In this document: positions 34,321 through 46,443 of the stretch, piece by piece
Numbering within the stretch: the stretch's first letter is position 1
Layout: every line of letters starts with the position of its first letter
Origin: Taenia hydatigena
Taxonomy: Eukaryota > Platyhelminthes > Cestoda > Cyclophyllidea > Taeniidae
Assembly: GCA_036345935.2 (NCBI GenBank)
Contig: JADWOT020001419.1
Coordinates: 124,001 to 188,000, forward strand
Reading direction: 5' to 3'
DNA length: 64,000 bases
Program-made: the position numbers and the translations under genes
Notes under the pieces: generated by a model
Told to the model about the DNA's origin: nothing
The model's input: the letters and a program-made list of their open reading frames with translations, nothing else
The model's database searches: none

Positions 34321-34393
34321 CTTCTGATGGCCTAAAGGATAATGTGTCGGTTTTCGGAGTCGAGGGTTGCGGGTTCGAGTCCCGCTCAGGATG
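34321..34393 (+). tRNA. tRNA-Arg (anticodon UCG)
   Basis: A 73-nt cloverleaf can be drawn. The acceptor strands CTTCTGA and TCAGGAT pair except at position 1, with G as discriminator. The D arm starts GCCTAAAGGATA, giving a good A box (TGGCCTAAAGG). The anticodon stem TCGGT/GTCGA closes the loop TTTCGGA, with anticodon TCG (34354-34356). The variable loop is GGGTT, and the T arm is the perfect GCGGG-TTCGAGT-CCCGC with a consensus B box. The D stem (GCCT/ATGT) has one mismatch and a wobble, and the first acceptor pair is C-T. It could be functional or slightly degenerate. No T4 run lies directly after the 3' end. Confidence 0.75.
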
Positions 34394-35712
34394 AACCGGT
34401 TTATTCTTGGAAAGAATATAACTTGCCATTCTAGACCACAACGCAGATTTCAATTAATCATGCCCGCACTGACCTGGGAGCGCTTAAATACGCGACTGTT
34501 GCTCTTCTGCGCTTCATCCACACGTAAAATTAAGGAACGGTGCAGGGTGTCCCACTGAGTACTCACCGAGTTCAATCAGAAGCTTTGTCGCATGATCTCA
34601 CACAATTAGGCTTTCACCACTTGGGTCGCTTAGAGCAACAGCTCATGGATTTGTCCACGCTCCATTCCATATAGTTCTTGCTTACTGCCAAATGTTGATG
34701 GGCGTAGTTTTAAATATACCAAGATAAAGTCCCTAGAATTACCCGGTACATTAGGGCGTCTTCTTTGATAAGCGTTTTCTCATTCTTTACAGAAAAGAAC
34801 TAAGTTTGACCAAGAGCTCATCAATTAGGACTCATAATGGAGAATCAAATTAAGCGCCGTGGATTTTAACAGGAAGCCTGTGTTGCTCAAAGCTTTGGCC
34901 AACCACACGACGACAAATGCTCTGCATTGTAATCACATGCCTGGTTGAGGGCTGATCTAGGAGATGACCCTGCCTACTCATTATATTCGCTGTAAGCTTT
35001 GTCACAGAAGGTCGCGCATCTTGCCTTTCACTTGGTCACAATGGGTGCCTGCACATGAAAGTTGGACTCAGCACCATTCAGAAACATCATCCTATGCTTT
35101 ACAAGTTTGGACTACGTTCACCAAGGTTAGTAGATTGTAATTTTAAGGTGCACCTTATGTGAACATACGTTAATGTGCATATGAATGCATACATAAGTGA
35201 AAGCATGCCCCGTTGCTTAATTGAAATCCTCCTCAGTATCAGCAATGCTGTTGGATATGCTACCTATACAACTTTTAAGAGGTCTGTTCAAAGGCAAAAT
35301 CTATTTGACAAACGAACGTTTCTAAGCAGCTAATTGTAGTCTCAACTTATGCGTTTCATCCTACTGAGGTAAACCTGTCTGAAACTGACCCTAATTCTAC
35401 AAAATACCATTTGAGACTAACGACTCTCTCGTTGAGGAAATTTCAAGACCGAATTATCCTTTCTGCCCAAACACCCGTCTATCAACCGATGTATCCGTCC
35501 AATTCTCCCTTATTTAATAACTTCACACTTACGCAAGACTTATAATTCTGGCGATTCTTGAAGTCAAACGGATCTGAACGTAAGTCCACAACATATGCAG
35601 ACGAAGATTTTAGTCAAATATGAGGGCTGCGGTTGACCAAAGAAGGCTTAAATGGTAATGTTTACCGTTCTAGCAGGTGTTTTTTCTGCATCTCATCAAC
35701 CAAACCTAACGC
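34394..35712. other. No recognised gene
   Basis: A 63-codon plus frame starts inside the tRNA and is a by-product of it. The rest shows no motif. Confidence 0.45.
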
Positions 35713-35910
35713 CAGCTGCAGCTGACCGCAGAAGGATATCCATCGCTGGAGGATCGCAAAGTAGTGTTCGTGGAGTAGGCGACAGGTTGTGCGAAAAATG
35801 CGCTCTCTGGAGCAGTTGGAGACATCCCATTCAATGCACGTCGCAGAGCTGAATGCAAGGATGACTTAGTTGTAGGCACAGACTGGTGCCCTTTGTCAGA
35901 CCAATTTTAA
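35713..35910 (+). pseudogene. Coding-like frame with one internal stop, unidentified
   Basis: One frame reads QLQLTAEGYPSLEDRKVVFV, E, a TAG at 35776-35778, then 'ATGCAKNALSGAVGDIPFNA' and 'RRRAECKDDLVVGTDWCPL', closing at TAA. Both halves look like soluble protein. The TAG is preceded by an 18-nt GTAG...AG segment, too short to be a normal intron. Either this is a pseudogene with a nonsense codon, or the TAG marks an acceptor and the halves are alternative readings. No family is recognised. Confidence 0.22.
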
Positions 35911-36185
35911 GTCCATCCGTTCCGTATTACAATCACTCGTCCGTTCTTCTTCATTCTCTATGCCTTGTTGTCTATTGCTTGTTCATTGACACCAATCGTA
36001 GCGTCAAACGTCAACCAACTGTACGTTTTTCCTCTACTTGGTAAAGCGGTGTTCCCTCTGACCACCTTATCGAGTGGATCTTTTCTAGTTTTCTGTAAAA
36101 CCTTAGATCTACTCGTGCTGTAAGTTTGCTTTAGCTAGTATTAGCCGTATGGTAGACCCAGTTGCGTCTAGTATTTCGGACGTTC

Positions 36186-37380
36186 AGAACAATCAGTAAT
36201 TGCCAACTCATCCAGCCAGCTTCTATACACTGGGTACAATATTGGTAGCCTAAGTAATCGCGGCACCAATGAGCCTCGCCTTTAAAATCCGTTTGATGTT
36301 TTTTGTCGTTGAAAAAGAAAACTGCAAGCCAGTAGCCTTCAGCGTTCAGTGTGGGGAGCTAAGACAGATTGTGACGAGATGGGTGCATTTAATGTGTGAG
36401 CACCTCCTAACGGTAGGGCAGTAGCCTGTGTTATCACGACACCGACGCGTCCCTATTTTAACATCTATTTCATTTTTCTTTTTAATTCTGACCCAGTCAC
36501 CTCCTGCTTTATTATGGGCTGCGCTCGAGACAGATTGTAACAAGGTAAAGCATTTGGTGCGTAAGCACCTCTTGGTAGTAGGGCGGTAGACTGTGTTATC
36601 GCATCCCTGACCAGTCTCGCCCCTAGCCACTGGACTATTTGCCTCCTGCGTTTTGCATAATGAGCTCTTGATATAGGTTGTGAAGAAATGGGAGCGTTTT
36701 ATATGTGAGGTCTCTCAGTAGTAAGACTTTAGCCAGTTTTATCGCCGCACCAAGAGGTCCATTCTTTAAAATTCTTCTTAGGCTCGTTATTGTCTTGAAG
36801 GAGAACTGGTTTGCCAGTGTCTTCCTATTTCTGCACTGAGGAGCTTCCGTGTCAGATAGGGGTGCCCTAGATGCACTTTCGTACGGTCACCTATTGTTAA
36901 GAGCTCTGCAAGTGGAGTTATCGTGGCTGGAATGCGACGCTATTTTTAAATCGTTTTGAATTTTTATTTTCTAATAAAAATCGCTCGGCTAGTTGTCTAC
37001 TGTTCTGTTTGTAGGAGTTCCCAAATAAGTTGGTGAAGAAATTGATGCATTCTCTACATGGGCAACGCTTTTCAATTGAGCGGTGACAGGGTCATCGTGG
37101 CATCTACGCAGCGCTCTTTTAACCAGTTTCGAGTTCTTATTAATAAAAAGGAGAAGTGCTGGGTCATTGTCTACTGTCTTTGCTGTGCAAATTTTTCGAG
37201 GCAGATTTTGACGAAATGGGTGCATTCTCTGCTTGTGTGCCTCTTGTAAAAAGCACCGTAGCCCTCTTTTTGCGTCTCCAACACATCAGTTCCTTTAAAT
37301 CGGCACAAAATTGAGTCGCTGTTGTTTTAAATCACCAACGCGGTGCTTCTTGAGTGCTGCTTTAAATACCATTTTTTATG
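36186..37380. repeat. Degenerate tandem repeat array, period near 175 bp
   Basis: At least seven diverged units share the core 'cagattgtgacgaaatgggt' followed by 'gcatt', 10-20 bases, 'gtgagcacctc', 'gtagcctgtgttatcgc' and a T/A-rich 'ctttaaaat' segment. Core positions are about 36186, 36364, 36530, 36676, 36854, 37029 and 37203, giving spacings of 178, 166, 146, 178, 175 and 174 bp. The third unit is shortened. Units are far from identical, so the array is old. The minus frame at 36346-36630 and other small frames inside it are repeat artefacts. Confidence 0.75.
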
Positions 37381-37925
37381 ATGACAACTCTTCTATGCCT
37401 TCTTGTTTTCAGTGGTTTTCCACGATCACATTGTTAGCAACCCTCTGTATTCACTTCGTTTGTGTTCACTTTTTCGACAAAGGAACCTGCAATATCTTAG
37501 TAACGATGCAAAGACCCTTTTAGCCCTCGAATTTTCATCATTAGGAATGAGAATTATTTGTGCTTGATGTGCTCCATTGGCGTTGAGTTGATTTTTATTC
37601 AGTGAGAGAATATTGAGGCGCACTCGTCAGTTATTGTCTCCTTGCGAATACCACCGAGGTGCGTGATGGCTGAGTCGTGTCGATCCTCCAATTTAAAGAG
37701 TTGGTGCCACTGACACTTCTCCATTGGAGATCCCACAGCAGTCGTTCATTCGGTCCGCCATGCGTTCACACAGGCAGCATGAATTATTGGTGACGATTTG
37801 TCCCAACCCGGTAAGAATTCTTTTGCCAGTTCCATGAGGCCTGCCCGTTTCAACCCGAATTAGGAAAGGCATCAGAGGAGCCACAAGAAGGAACAGAGAT
37901 TACATGTAGCAAAGTAACTATGCGG
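37381..37925. other. No recognised gene
   Basis: Sequence after the tandem array. A possible eighth, very decayed unit starts near 37378. Nothing else is seen. Confidence 0.35.
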
Positions 37926-38445
37926 GTATGCGGGTGATAAGGTATTGGTGGAAAGTAGAGTTGAAATTAATAAGGCATCTAAGGGAGATCTTACTTCATC
38001 CAGGATTAAACTGCCGACTTGGTAGACTAGAAGGAGAGGTTAGGCGAGGAGGATGGGATGAATGTGCCTTCGCGCTCACATATATACATACAGGCACACA
38101 CGTACACCCAGAGGTTCCTACCGGGTGGTGGGACGCCGATGGAGGCGACTCTCTAAAAGGACGAAAATAAACGTAGGCAATGACACACACACTAATTAGA
38201 GCAGACAGACAAACAGGCAGGCGCGGATACATGGTGAAAGGGAGCGGTTGGTCTGTCGGGGGCGGGAGGGCACGTTCTTATTCGTTAATGCAGAGTGCCA
38301 GGTAGGGAAACGCTTTATAGGGAGAAAAGAATTGGACAGTGAGATGGTGAGGTGGGAGATGGTCAAGTCTACAAATTACGAAGAGGGAAATAGGATCAGC
38401 GCACTCACCTTCGCTCTCGAGGGGGTAAGTGGAGTAGGAGTAGGG
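37926..38445 (+). repeat. Dispersed repeat family R3, copy 1
   Basis: Aligns in direct orientation with 54968-55482. Landmarks are 'tgcgggtga' and 'tagagttgaaattaa' at the start, 'tgcgccttcgc'-like sequence with a (CA)-rich stretch (about 38065-38110), 'caatgacacac', 'agacaggtgaagatacatgg'-like sequence, 'aaaagaatt-ggcagtga' (about 38325-38342) and 'ctcaccttcgctctcgagg' (38405-38423). No shared protein frame is evident. The CA-rich and G-rich tracts suggest a non-coding element. Similarity ends abruptly near 38445. Confidence 0.75.
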
Positions 38446-41400
38446 GAAGAAATTTAAGCGAAGTGTTGTGGAACAAACTACAGTGACAGAAGGTTGAAAT
38501 GGATAATTAATAGGGATGTAGGCCATGATATACAAAAAATAAGTTTTGGTCTTAGGATAAGCGCGATTGAGAGTGATGCAGTACAGCCTATGCTAGTGTG
38601 ATGTAGGTTATGAATCTTGGCAATGTTAATTTTCTATCATAGGGTAGAGTGAGACTAGTGGGGAGATGTAGAGGACTAACAAAGAGGGCGCTGGCAGACA
38701 ACGAGGTGGGATTGGGAGGCTGTGGCAAATTGAGGCCAATTTTGAAGAAGAGGAAGGCGAGCGCAGCTTTAGGGGCAGAGAGGTGAAGGTTTCTTGTGCC
38801 ACTAAATCAAATAAATAAAGACAAGGAAATAAGAAGCAGGGACTACCAACTCCTCTCTTTCGGTTGAATTAAATGTATAGAGCACAAACAGTGCAACAAA
38901 ATGCAAGGCGCAATGCCTGGAAGAATGTAGAACGTCGTAGTTTGAGATAAAGAAAGTACTCATTGAGGGCGCGTTGCAGTGGAGCATAAGCAAGGGGATG
39001 TGGGAAAAAGAGTTGCTTTCCTTCCATTCCGGCGCCGTCGCTAGGTCTACTTACAGCTTGAGTATTTTAGTCTTTAGCGTCTGCAAGAAAGATAGGAAGG
39101 AAGGGAAGACCTCATTTTACATGGCATCGAGTTGTGTTGAGGGGATTGGACAAATCAAATTAGAGTGTTGTTAGGCTGACTTTGATGGTAACGCAAAAGG
39201 CGCTTCTTAGTATAAGGCAAACTTAGAAGAACTGGTAGCCCTGTCCACCCCCTTATTTGCTTTGAGCAAGTCTGTCATAATCAATGAGGTGACTAGTCTG
39301 CTCTCTTCCTATTGAGTGCAATCTAGTCAGATCTAGTCAAACCTAGTTCTGCATATTATGCTACAGGACTTTTGCAGTAGAATATACAAAAGAGCAAGTT
39401 GTTATTAATGTCCCAACATGTCTCTTGTTGCTGCTACTTATTTGGTGAATGTAAAGGCATGAAAGAGACATGAAAGGTAAGCGTGGCACAGCTAACTTTG
39501 TGAAGGATAAAGTCAACCAGAGAAATTTACCACTCACCCTAAAGATGAACGTTGCTGCCTGCCTCTAATGCTCTGCTTGGCAGAGTTATTGCACTGCATC
39601 GATAAAGAGCCTGAATGCACATCCAAAGGATATAAAGAACTGGTCAAGGGGCAAAGAGATGTGAAGCCGAGTCCATGGAATGAGACAGAGTAGGAAGGAG
39701 AAAGGAGAATTGGATATGGACACCGTAGGATGATTCTTCACAGTGCTGTAATGCAACATTTTCGTATATCGTTTCCACTCCCTCCTATCTATCCCTCAAC
39801 TGATTCACCTACCCACTCATCTAGCCATCTGATTTAAACTTAAAGAACTTTAACTTTTCGGCGGCACATTCAAAGGGGCTAAAGATAGTTTTCCTATCTA
39901 TGTGATTAACACTGGATTACAGATTTGATAATGTTGAAGTGGAGCACGCAAAAGAAATAGGGAAAGGGTGGAGGATGGAAGGAAATAGCCCATAGAGAGA
40001 AGAGGAGAGGAGGAGGGGTTATTAGTATAACCTGCTACTAATTTCTACTGTAGCTATCTGTTTTGGCCTTTTGACTTCTCCGGAACAGCGGGCCGGACGG
40101 TTAAGAGTGGTGCTAAGATGGCGAGAGAGGCGACAACAGCAAAAAATATAACAGAAGCATTGACGGCCAAGTGAATTAGCGAGACGAATCCACGAAGAGA
40201 GATGAGCAGCAGGATGCGAAACAATGCCTAGGCAACCATGTCCGACACTGATGTGCGATGGACCATTTTAAATCTTACACGTGCGAATCGATTAGCGGCA
40301 CGTGTCATCGCGTGGTGTCTCGCAGCGCCATTTGGTGTTAGACTTAGACGGCATCCCTTATGGGTGATTTGTGGTTAAATTCTGTACATCACAGCGCTTG
40401 CAAAGGCGGCGGGGGAGGATGAGACGGACCACCAATACTAATGTGCTTTGAAGGAAATGCGCTGCCTTGTCTAGACTGTTTTTCGTCAGCTTTCGACAAT
40501 TAATAGGCAACGTGAGGTGCAAATCCAGTAAAGATATTGGCAACTAACTCCTAGTGATTGCTATGGAGCTGGTGAAGGTACGCTTTTGTTGCTTATTCCT
40601 AACCGTATGCCCATAACTCAGGGATGGTAATGGCGGTCATTGCACCCCTCTAGTAGAGAGGAAGCTGCACGACTGCTAAGCTGAAAGCCATGAAAGAATA
40701 GTTGGAAGAGGGACGAAGGTAAGACGTCCACAGACGAGAAGTAGAGGAGAGGATAAGGAAGGGCCATCATTGGAAGCGTCTGTGCAGTATTGTGGCACTG
40801 CATTCTTTATTCTTTGTCCTCTTTTTTCCACATTTTCTCGAATGTTTTCATTTACCCATTTCTCTAACAATATATCCTAGTGTGGTTCGGGCGAATAGGT
40901 TTCGTAAAAGGAATGTAGGCTTCTATCAAGCGACAAACTCGAAGACGCTGACTATAGTTTACCTTGATAAGTAAAATACACTGGTTGCAACGACGCACGT
41001 AAATGAGGTCAGTGAAGAGAAAGTTAAGACGAAGCAGGGGAGAAGGAAAAGGTGGCAGGATGATTAACTTCTAATATCTATGATTTCAATCTGCGTTGGC
41101 TCTTTGACTTATTTTGAACAACACTACAGAGAGTTGGAAGGTCACAGAGAGATTAAGGTGGAGGCTGAGAGTTGAGGACTCGAGGTTGACCGGAGGTGAG
41201 TAGGCAACGAGATGAAAGTGAAAACAGGTTTAGCGCGCATTATCAGATGACTAGATCCCAGAGGATGGCTAGATAACGGTCTTTGAATTCCCCTATTGGT
41301 GCCGAGCAGCCTTAATGTTCAGCATTCTTAATGCTTTGCTAACCGCACCCCACTTGTCTAAGAAACCCATCAGTGCAGGTCCGAGGACTGGGCAAGTCTT

Positions 41401-42033
41401 GTGCTCTCATGCTCACAGCTAAACTCAAAGCACGGCCGAGAGATGTACACCTGATTGGATAGAACATCTTCATAATTTAAGAGTGCGCAGGTACAGCGAC
41501 TCGTCTGCACAGGATGCGGTTAATGGAAATGAAGGAATAAGGTACATTCGTTCGCTTCGCCCTAATATTAAATCGCGAAATCCATGCTTGAAGGTAGGAT
41601 TAGAGAAGCGGTTGCTCTAACGCCTCATACTTATGTCCTGTGTTTAGTCAGCAGTATTTTTAGAAGCAGGTAGTGGCGCATGTACCTCTGTCCTTCTTCT
41701 CAACTCCTATTCGTCTAACCTCCATTAGGTGAATCATGAATTAACAAATGTGATCTGTGGACTGTCAATCAGTTGGTCAGTATCAAAGAATGCATACATG
41801 CAATGCATTTAATGTTAGTGCCTTTTTCTGCAAACAATAAAGTTTGAAATTTGGGCTTAATAATTTAAAATCTAAAGTCTGCTATCTCTGCCTTTTTTTA
41901 AAAAAAGGAAACACACAATTAACCGGTCTTTAAAAATTTTGCTTTGAACGTGTGGAGGTGAACACCAATGGGTTCCCTTTCCTTGATTTTAAAATCAGAG
42001 CTTTTACCAGTGCTCATCAAAGCCAATTGATGC
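38446..42033. other. Purine-rich region without recognised genes
   Basis: The plus strand is rich in GA runs (for example 38640-38790 and 39960-40020, 'gagaagaggagaggagg') and in short G-rich frames. ORFs at 38974-39174, 40676-40870 and 40792-40974 have no motif. The texture resembles R3 flanks, suggesting old repeat material, but I could not pair it with a second copy. Confidence 0.45.
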
Positions 42034-42040
42034 TTCAGTC

Positions 42041-43338
42041 ATGGATAGTAGTAAGACATTTGACGTTGGTGTTGATTTTATAGGTGATAGAGAGGAAACA
42101 GCGCTAGAGACAGAGGCAAAGGGTTTATCTGAAAACAGCTCCACCCACGGTGAGGAAGAAGACGTGCCTGAGGAGGATGATCTTGCAACAAGAGTATTAG
42201 TAGACGTGCCAGACGCAGCAGTGCATAGTGCTACGGAAAGGGTAGGGAACTAGTGCTAATCTATCCAGTCTTAGTCAGAGCGGTTTGTCTTACCAACCAA
42301 TTATCTCTGGTTCGATCGGTCTGGTTTTCTGGCTTACAAATTTTGATCAGAGTGAACCTCTTCACCAACCATCCAGCCCAGGGCAAATCAATTCGTCTCT
42401 CCGGCTATCAGCTCCTAATCAAGGCGAAACTTTCCGATTACCGTTTAGTCTTAACCCACTCGATCTCTTTGAGGAACATGCAAATCGAAACTAAAGTAAT
42501 CCCCTTCTCCTTGACCATTTAATAGTCGCGACTAGACAATTCCCGCCTACTAACGCAATGACTGATTTGGGAATACAAGTCAGTCCTAGGCTTGTTGCAT
42601 TTGCGATGAGTCCCATAGCTTTTGCGCTATGGTAATTATTGTATTCTGATCTAATATTATTTCATGCCTCACCAAACATTAATGCCATATGGCAAGTTTG
42701 AGGAGTGTGGGAGCTAAAATGAGCATTTGCAATCACTAAAATCTTAATGCTTTCTAGTCTTTAAATGATCATTTAAACCAAGTGCATATAAGTCAGCTCA
42801 AAACTGACTTTGATTTTTATGAAATTGAACAGGGTGCCAAGCGTTGCGCGAAATACACTCAATATAGCATCTCTCGACCCATTGCAAAATGATTTAGATC
42901 GAATCCCTGTCTACGTATGGAACCTTCCAGCTGATTACAGACCACTCGATTTGGTCAGCCTATTCTCAACATTTGGACAAATCCTTGGGGCGTTCTTGTG
43001 GACTAACTTGCAAGGAGCCGCAAACAGGCGCCATGGTATATCATTGCTAGACAGTTTGCACTTTGTTGCCCATACAAACCATGAATCTTATTAGGTAAGC
43101 ATTTACTGCTTTGTTTTACCTTGCAGGGTTTTTAAGATTTGGTAGCTTTACAAATTCTTGGGCAGCTGTCGAATAAGAGTTATGCGTAAGTGAAGGGGCA
43201 GAAATTTTCCCTTCCGCCAAATAAATGCGCAAAATGCTTGTGCCAACTTTACAACTAAATCAGTTTATTATTCCTTCTAGGCTACGACACCACCTTTGCT
43301 GTGAAATTTGGCTCCATGCACCTAATTCTTCACCCTGG
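42041..43338 (+). CDS. RRM-type RNA-binding protein gene, partial exon model
   Basis: The clearest exons are 42833-43035 (acceptor GAAATTGAACAG, donor CATG|GTATAT) and 43281-43338 (acceptor TTATTATTCCTTCTAG), joined in phase 1 over a 245-nt intron. They encode RIPVYVWNLPADYRPLDLVS, LFSTFGQILGAFLWTN, LQGAANRRHG and then YDTTFAVKFGSM. This is the order of an RNA recognition motif: RNP2 (VYVWNLP), the DL-x-x-LF-x-x-FG-x-I helix and strand, and an RNP1-position strand (TTFAVKFGSM) with a weak consensus. Upstream, ATG 42041 opens an acidic 70-codon frame (MDSSKTFDVGVDFIGDREET), and 42250-42494 is a Ser/Leu-rich frame; how these connect is not solved. CELF/Bruno proteins have such a third RRM, but that assignment is a guess. 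The RRM binds single-stranded RNA, probably in splicing or translation control. Confidence 0.5.
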
Positions 43339-46047
43339 GTACCTGCTTTCCTTCATCCATCATTTTCAGGCACTTTGCATTAACGCTAGCTTCTGGATCA
43401 GCCTCCATATTAGATCCATTATATTCTCAACTCATCCATTCTAAGTTTAGCGTGATGGCTTGGGAACCGCAGGATTCTTTTATTGATGATAAGAGGAAGT
43501 CTGCGCTGAAGCACTAAACATATATGCGAGCCTACATAGGGCAGCTATTTGAAGTAAGGACAGTCAGATCGGAAACATGCGTAGCCGTTCCAATTTTTGC
43601 CTTTAGGACGCTAAGGGATTGGACACATTGAGAGCTATATACATAGAAGCATAACTAGGATGCAGTAATGATGTAGAGATGTCTCGTTAAGAGCAAGTTA
43701 TTTTACCCTGGTTTTTTAAATGTTGTAACGTTATCGTGCTCGTCGTTACCGGTTATCTCCAGACTGCACCGATGTTTAGGATCTGGTTACAAGCCAATGC
43801 GGAAGAGCAAATAGAGCGGTGCAGGAAAGGAGTCACGAAATTAAGTGACTACTCTCTAACGCTTTTGCGGTGCTTTTCTTTAAAATGTTCATGCCGACAC
43901 CGCTGTAAATGGATTCGCTGCTTTTTTTGGAAAAGCGATTGCTTTATCAAACCACTTATCTTGCCTGTTTAAAAAGCGTTCACGTGATGCCGCCTTAACA
44001 AAAACGGGTTTTATTGAGGCACTGCTGCATTTGCTCTGAAAAATGCATTTGTAATGCAGATTCCCATGGAGGCACAGCTTTGCATGGGCTTAAATTCTAA
44101 GTTAAAATGGTTCAATGCCTTGAAAAGTTATCATTTTTAAAAAATTTTGTACCTTCTATTATTAATAATGCACAGTGGGTCAGAAGATTTTGGAGTTATT
44201 CGCAACAGTGATTCATGGAAACGTGCATTCGAATAAATGCCTTTCATTTGTATATCTTTGTAAACTGCAAATATTCTAGGGGTTTCAAATCGTATTATCA
44301 ATAATATTGACCAGCAAAGTGCTCCTTTTCCTAGTGCGTTTTTGCAAACTAATCATAAGTTTGTAATAGCTTATAACTTGTTGTTAAATTGCTCACAATG
44401 TAGCAGACTTTGATAAACTTTACTATTATATTACTGACAACGGAAAGGAAATGGAGGCAAACAGGAGGCATCACTTTAAGTACTTTTTACTTATGAGCAT
44501 TTAAAATAGATCACAATACATTTAATTTGCTCCTCTTATTGCGAAACAAATGCTCATTGCGCGTGCATGCATTTGTTTCTTTACTCGAGGTTCCAGTGAT
44601 AAAGGTAATTATAATGCCACCATGCCACCTGCTTAGAAATAGGGAATTAGTATAATGCCTTTTACTGCATAATACAGCTGCGTAGGCTTATTTTCCTCTG
44701 TTTGTTGAATATATATATTCTATGCGAGTATTCTGCCTTCTGCTTTTGAGGGAGTCTAGGGACGCTACAGATGAAGTGTAAAATGTGTAGCAACAATCTA
44801 AGCTGGTAAGTTTGCTACCCACATAACAGTTACATGGTGTTTTGCTTACTTTTCAGAGTCAGCTTAGTCAAGATTCCTAAAGGGTTAATTAGGTGGATTA
44901 TGTGCATCATTTTCATAATGAATTAGATTTGGTTTTTGACCAACATCAAAAGACGTTTGAGGTCAAAGGTGAATCACGACATTGTTTTGTCTTCGTTAAG
45001 TTTCATGTACGTGTAGTTTTTAGGTTTAATGTTACTTGTAGCATCCTTAGACCCCTTTGAGGGCAAGAGATGGCATAATACTAGGGTAGAGTACCTATAT
45101 AACATACCAAGGGAACGGAGCTACTGGTATGGCCTGTTCACCAACTCTGCCAACTAAGGCAATATGACCAACTATGTGGCCTACACTGGAGGGGGAGGGA
45201 AGAGGAAGAGAGGGTACTTTCCGCATAAAATAGAACCATCTGTTTACTTTTAAAGCTTCACAGTAGACGTAACATCCAGCTTGACTACTACGATCAGGCT
45301 TAGTCAATGCGCTATTCGCGACCCTAGCGCTGACCCTCTGCGAATGGTATGAATAGGTGTGTGGGCATTTCCGCTCCATTGAAAGGGTGAAATCACCTAT
45401 GGAGGGAACCAGTGTTGTCAGAAGCCACAGTATGTGCGGCTATAATCGATTCCCGAGATTTATGAAGAAGGTAACAGAAATCAAGTTAAGCGCATTAATG
45501 ACCTATCAGCTCTCATGAATTTGCGAAAAAACTCGAACCGCCTAACTGCAGGCTAGACATGCGTTCAGTGTTTTCATCTAGCAAGATCTGCAAGAGAAAC
45601 CAAAGCACTAGCAGTTCCAAACAACTAGTCAACCCGATCCGAGATGACTAAATGAGTAAACGATTACGTACTTCTAAAATATATCACCCCCCCAGTTTCA
45701 AATGCATAAACCGCTCAAAACTTTAAGCACTTGCTTGACTAATGAAGACATCATGCTCATAATCGCCTCAAATATTCATCGCGAATGAGTCAATCACACG
45801 ACTACTCTTAACTGAGGTGATCTCAAAACGGGTAAGGTATTCAAAAGCATTGTTGTAAATTCAAGACGAAATCCACTACACGAACCGGTTGGACAGAGCA
45901 ACGGCTTACAGAGTAGATAAAGCCAAACAGTTGGGTTGAGGTTTGACACCGTAATCAATGCCAGAGTAAATGAATAAAAGGTAAAAAGCAAATGGAATGA
46001 AGTGCAATTGATTGCGAGAATGCGGAATGGATGGATAGGGAAGTAGC
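43339..46047. other. No confirmed gene
   Basis: Good acceptor-like tracts occur (for example 'ttccaatttttgcctttag' ending near 43605), possibly for later exons of the RRM gene, but the following frames are short. A 94-codon minus frame (45095-45379) and a plus frame (43736-43972) are unsupported. 44.1-45.0 kb is A/T-rich. Confidence 0.35.
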
Positions 46048-46443
46048 CTAATAAAGGACGGCAGTCTGTTCCTGCAACTCAGTCATCCTTGCCTCCATCT
46101 CCGTGGGCCCAACATGCGTCCAGTTAAGACTTCACTTCATTTCTGCGAAATCCACCTCCATAGATGTCGGAGGAGTCTTAGTTGCTGCAGTTGAAACAGC
46201 GTGCTTGCGATGGGGTGTCTCTAGCTGCACTGATACCTGAATGCGCGTAACCTACAGCGCTGCGCTAGAGGACATGAGTTTCTCATATTCCGCCGCGCAT
46301 TTCGCCACTGTCGCCTCATGATCCCCTAGCAGTGGATATCCCTCCACGTCTCCACTGTAGTTGTCCTTGAGGTTGGTTGATATAATGTTGAAAATACACA
46401 TGCTTCTACGGTAAACAATACCAGTCAGACCTTCTTTAATCAT
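46048..46443 (-). pseudogene. Coding-like frame with internal stops, probable processed pseudogene
   Basis: One minus-strand frame runs from ATG at 46443 to TAG at 46048-46050, broken only by TAG (46252-46254) and TGA (46132-46134). It reads MIKEGLTGIVYRRSMCIFNI, 'EATVAKCAAEYEKLMSSSAA', then after the first stop 'TRIQVSVQLETPHRKHAVST' and TPPTSMEVDFAEMK, and after the second 'GPTEMEARMTELQEQTAV'. The Ala/Glu/Lys-rich segments look like coiled coil. Composition continues across the stops in the same frame, which fits a once-intact gene without introns. The frame is also mostly open upstream to 46767, with two TGA codons between. The parent family is not recognised. Confidence 0.4.

Noticed and set aside
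36346..36630. 94-codon minus ORF with repeated motifs
   Set aside because: It spans two units of the 175-bp tandem array; the protein repeat is a by-product.
42900..42990. LINE reverse transcriptase resemblance (PADYRPLDLVS)
   Set aside because: The following LFSTFGQI and the next exon's TTFAVKFGSM fit an RRM better, and no other RT block is present.
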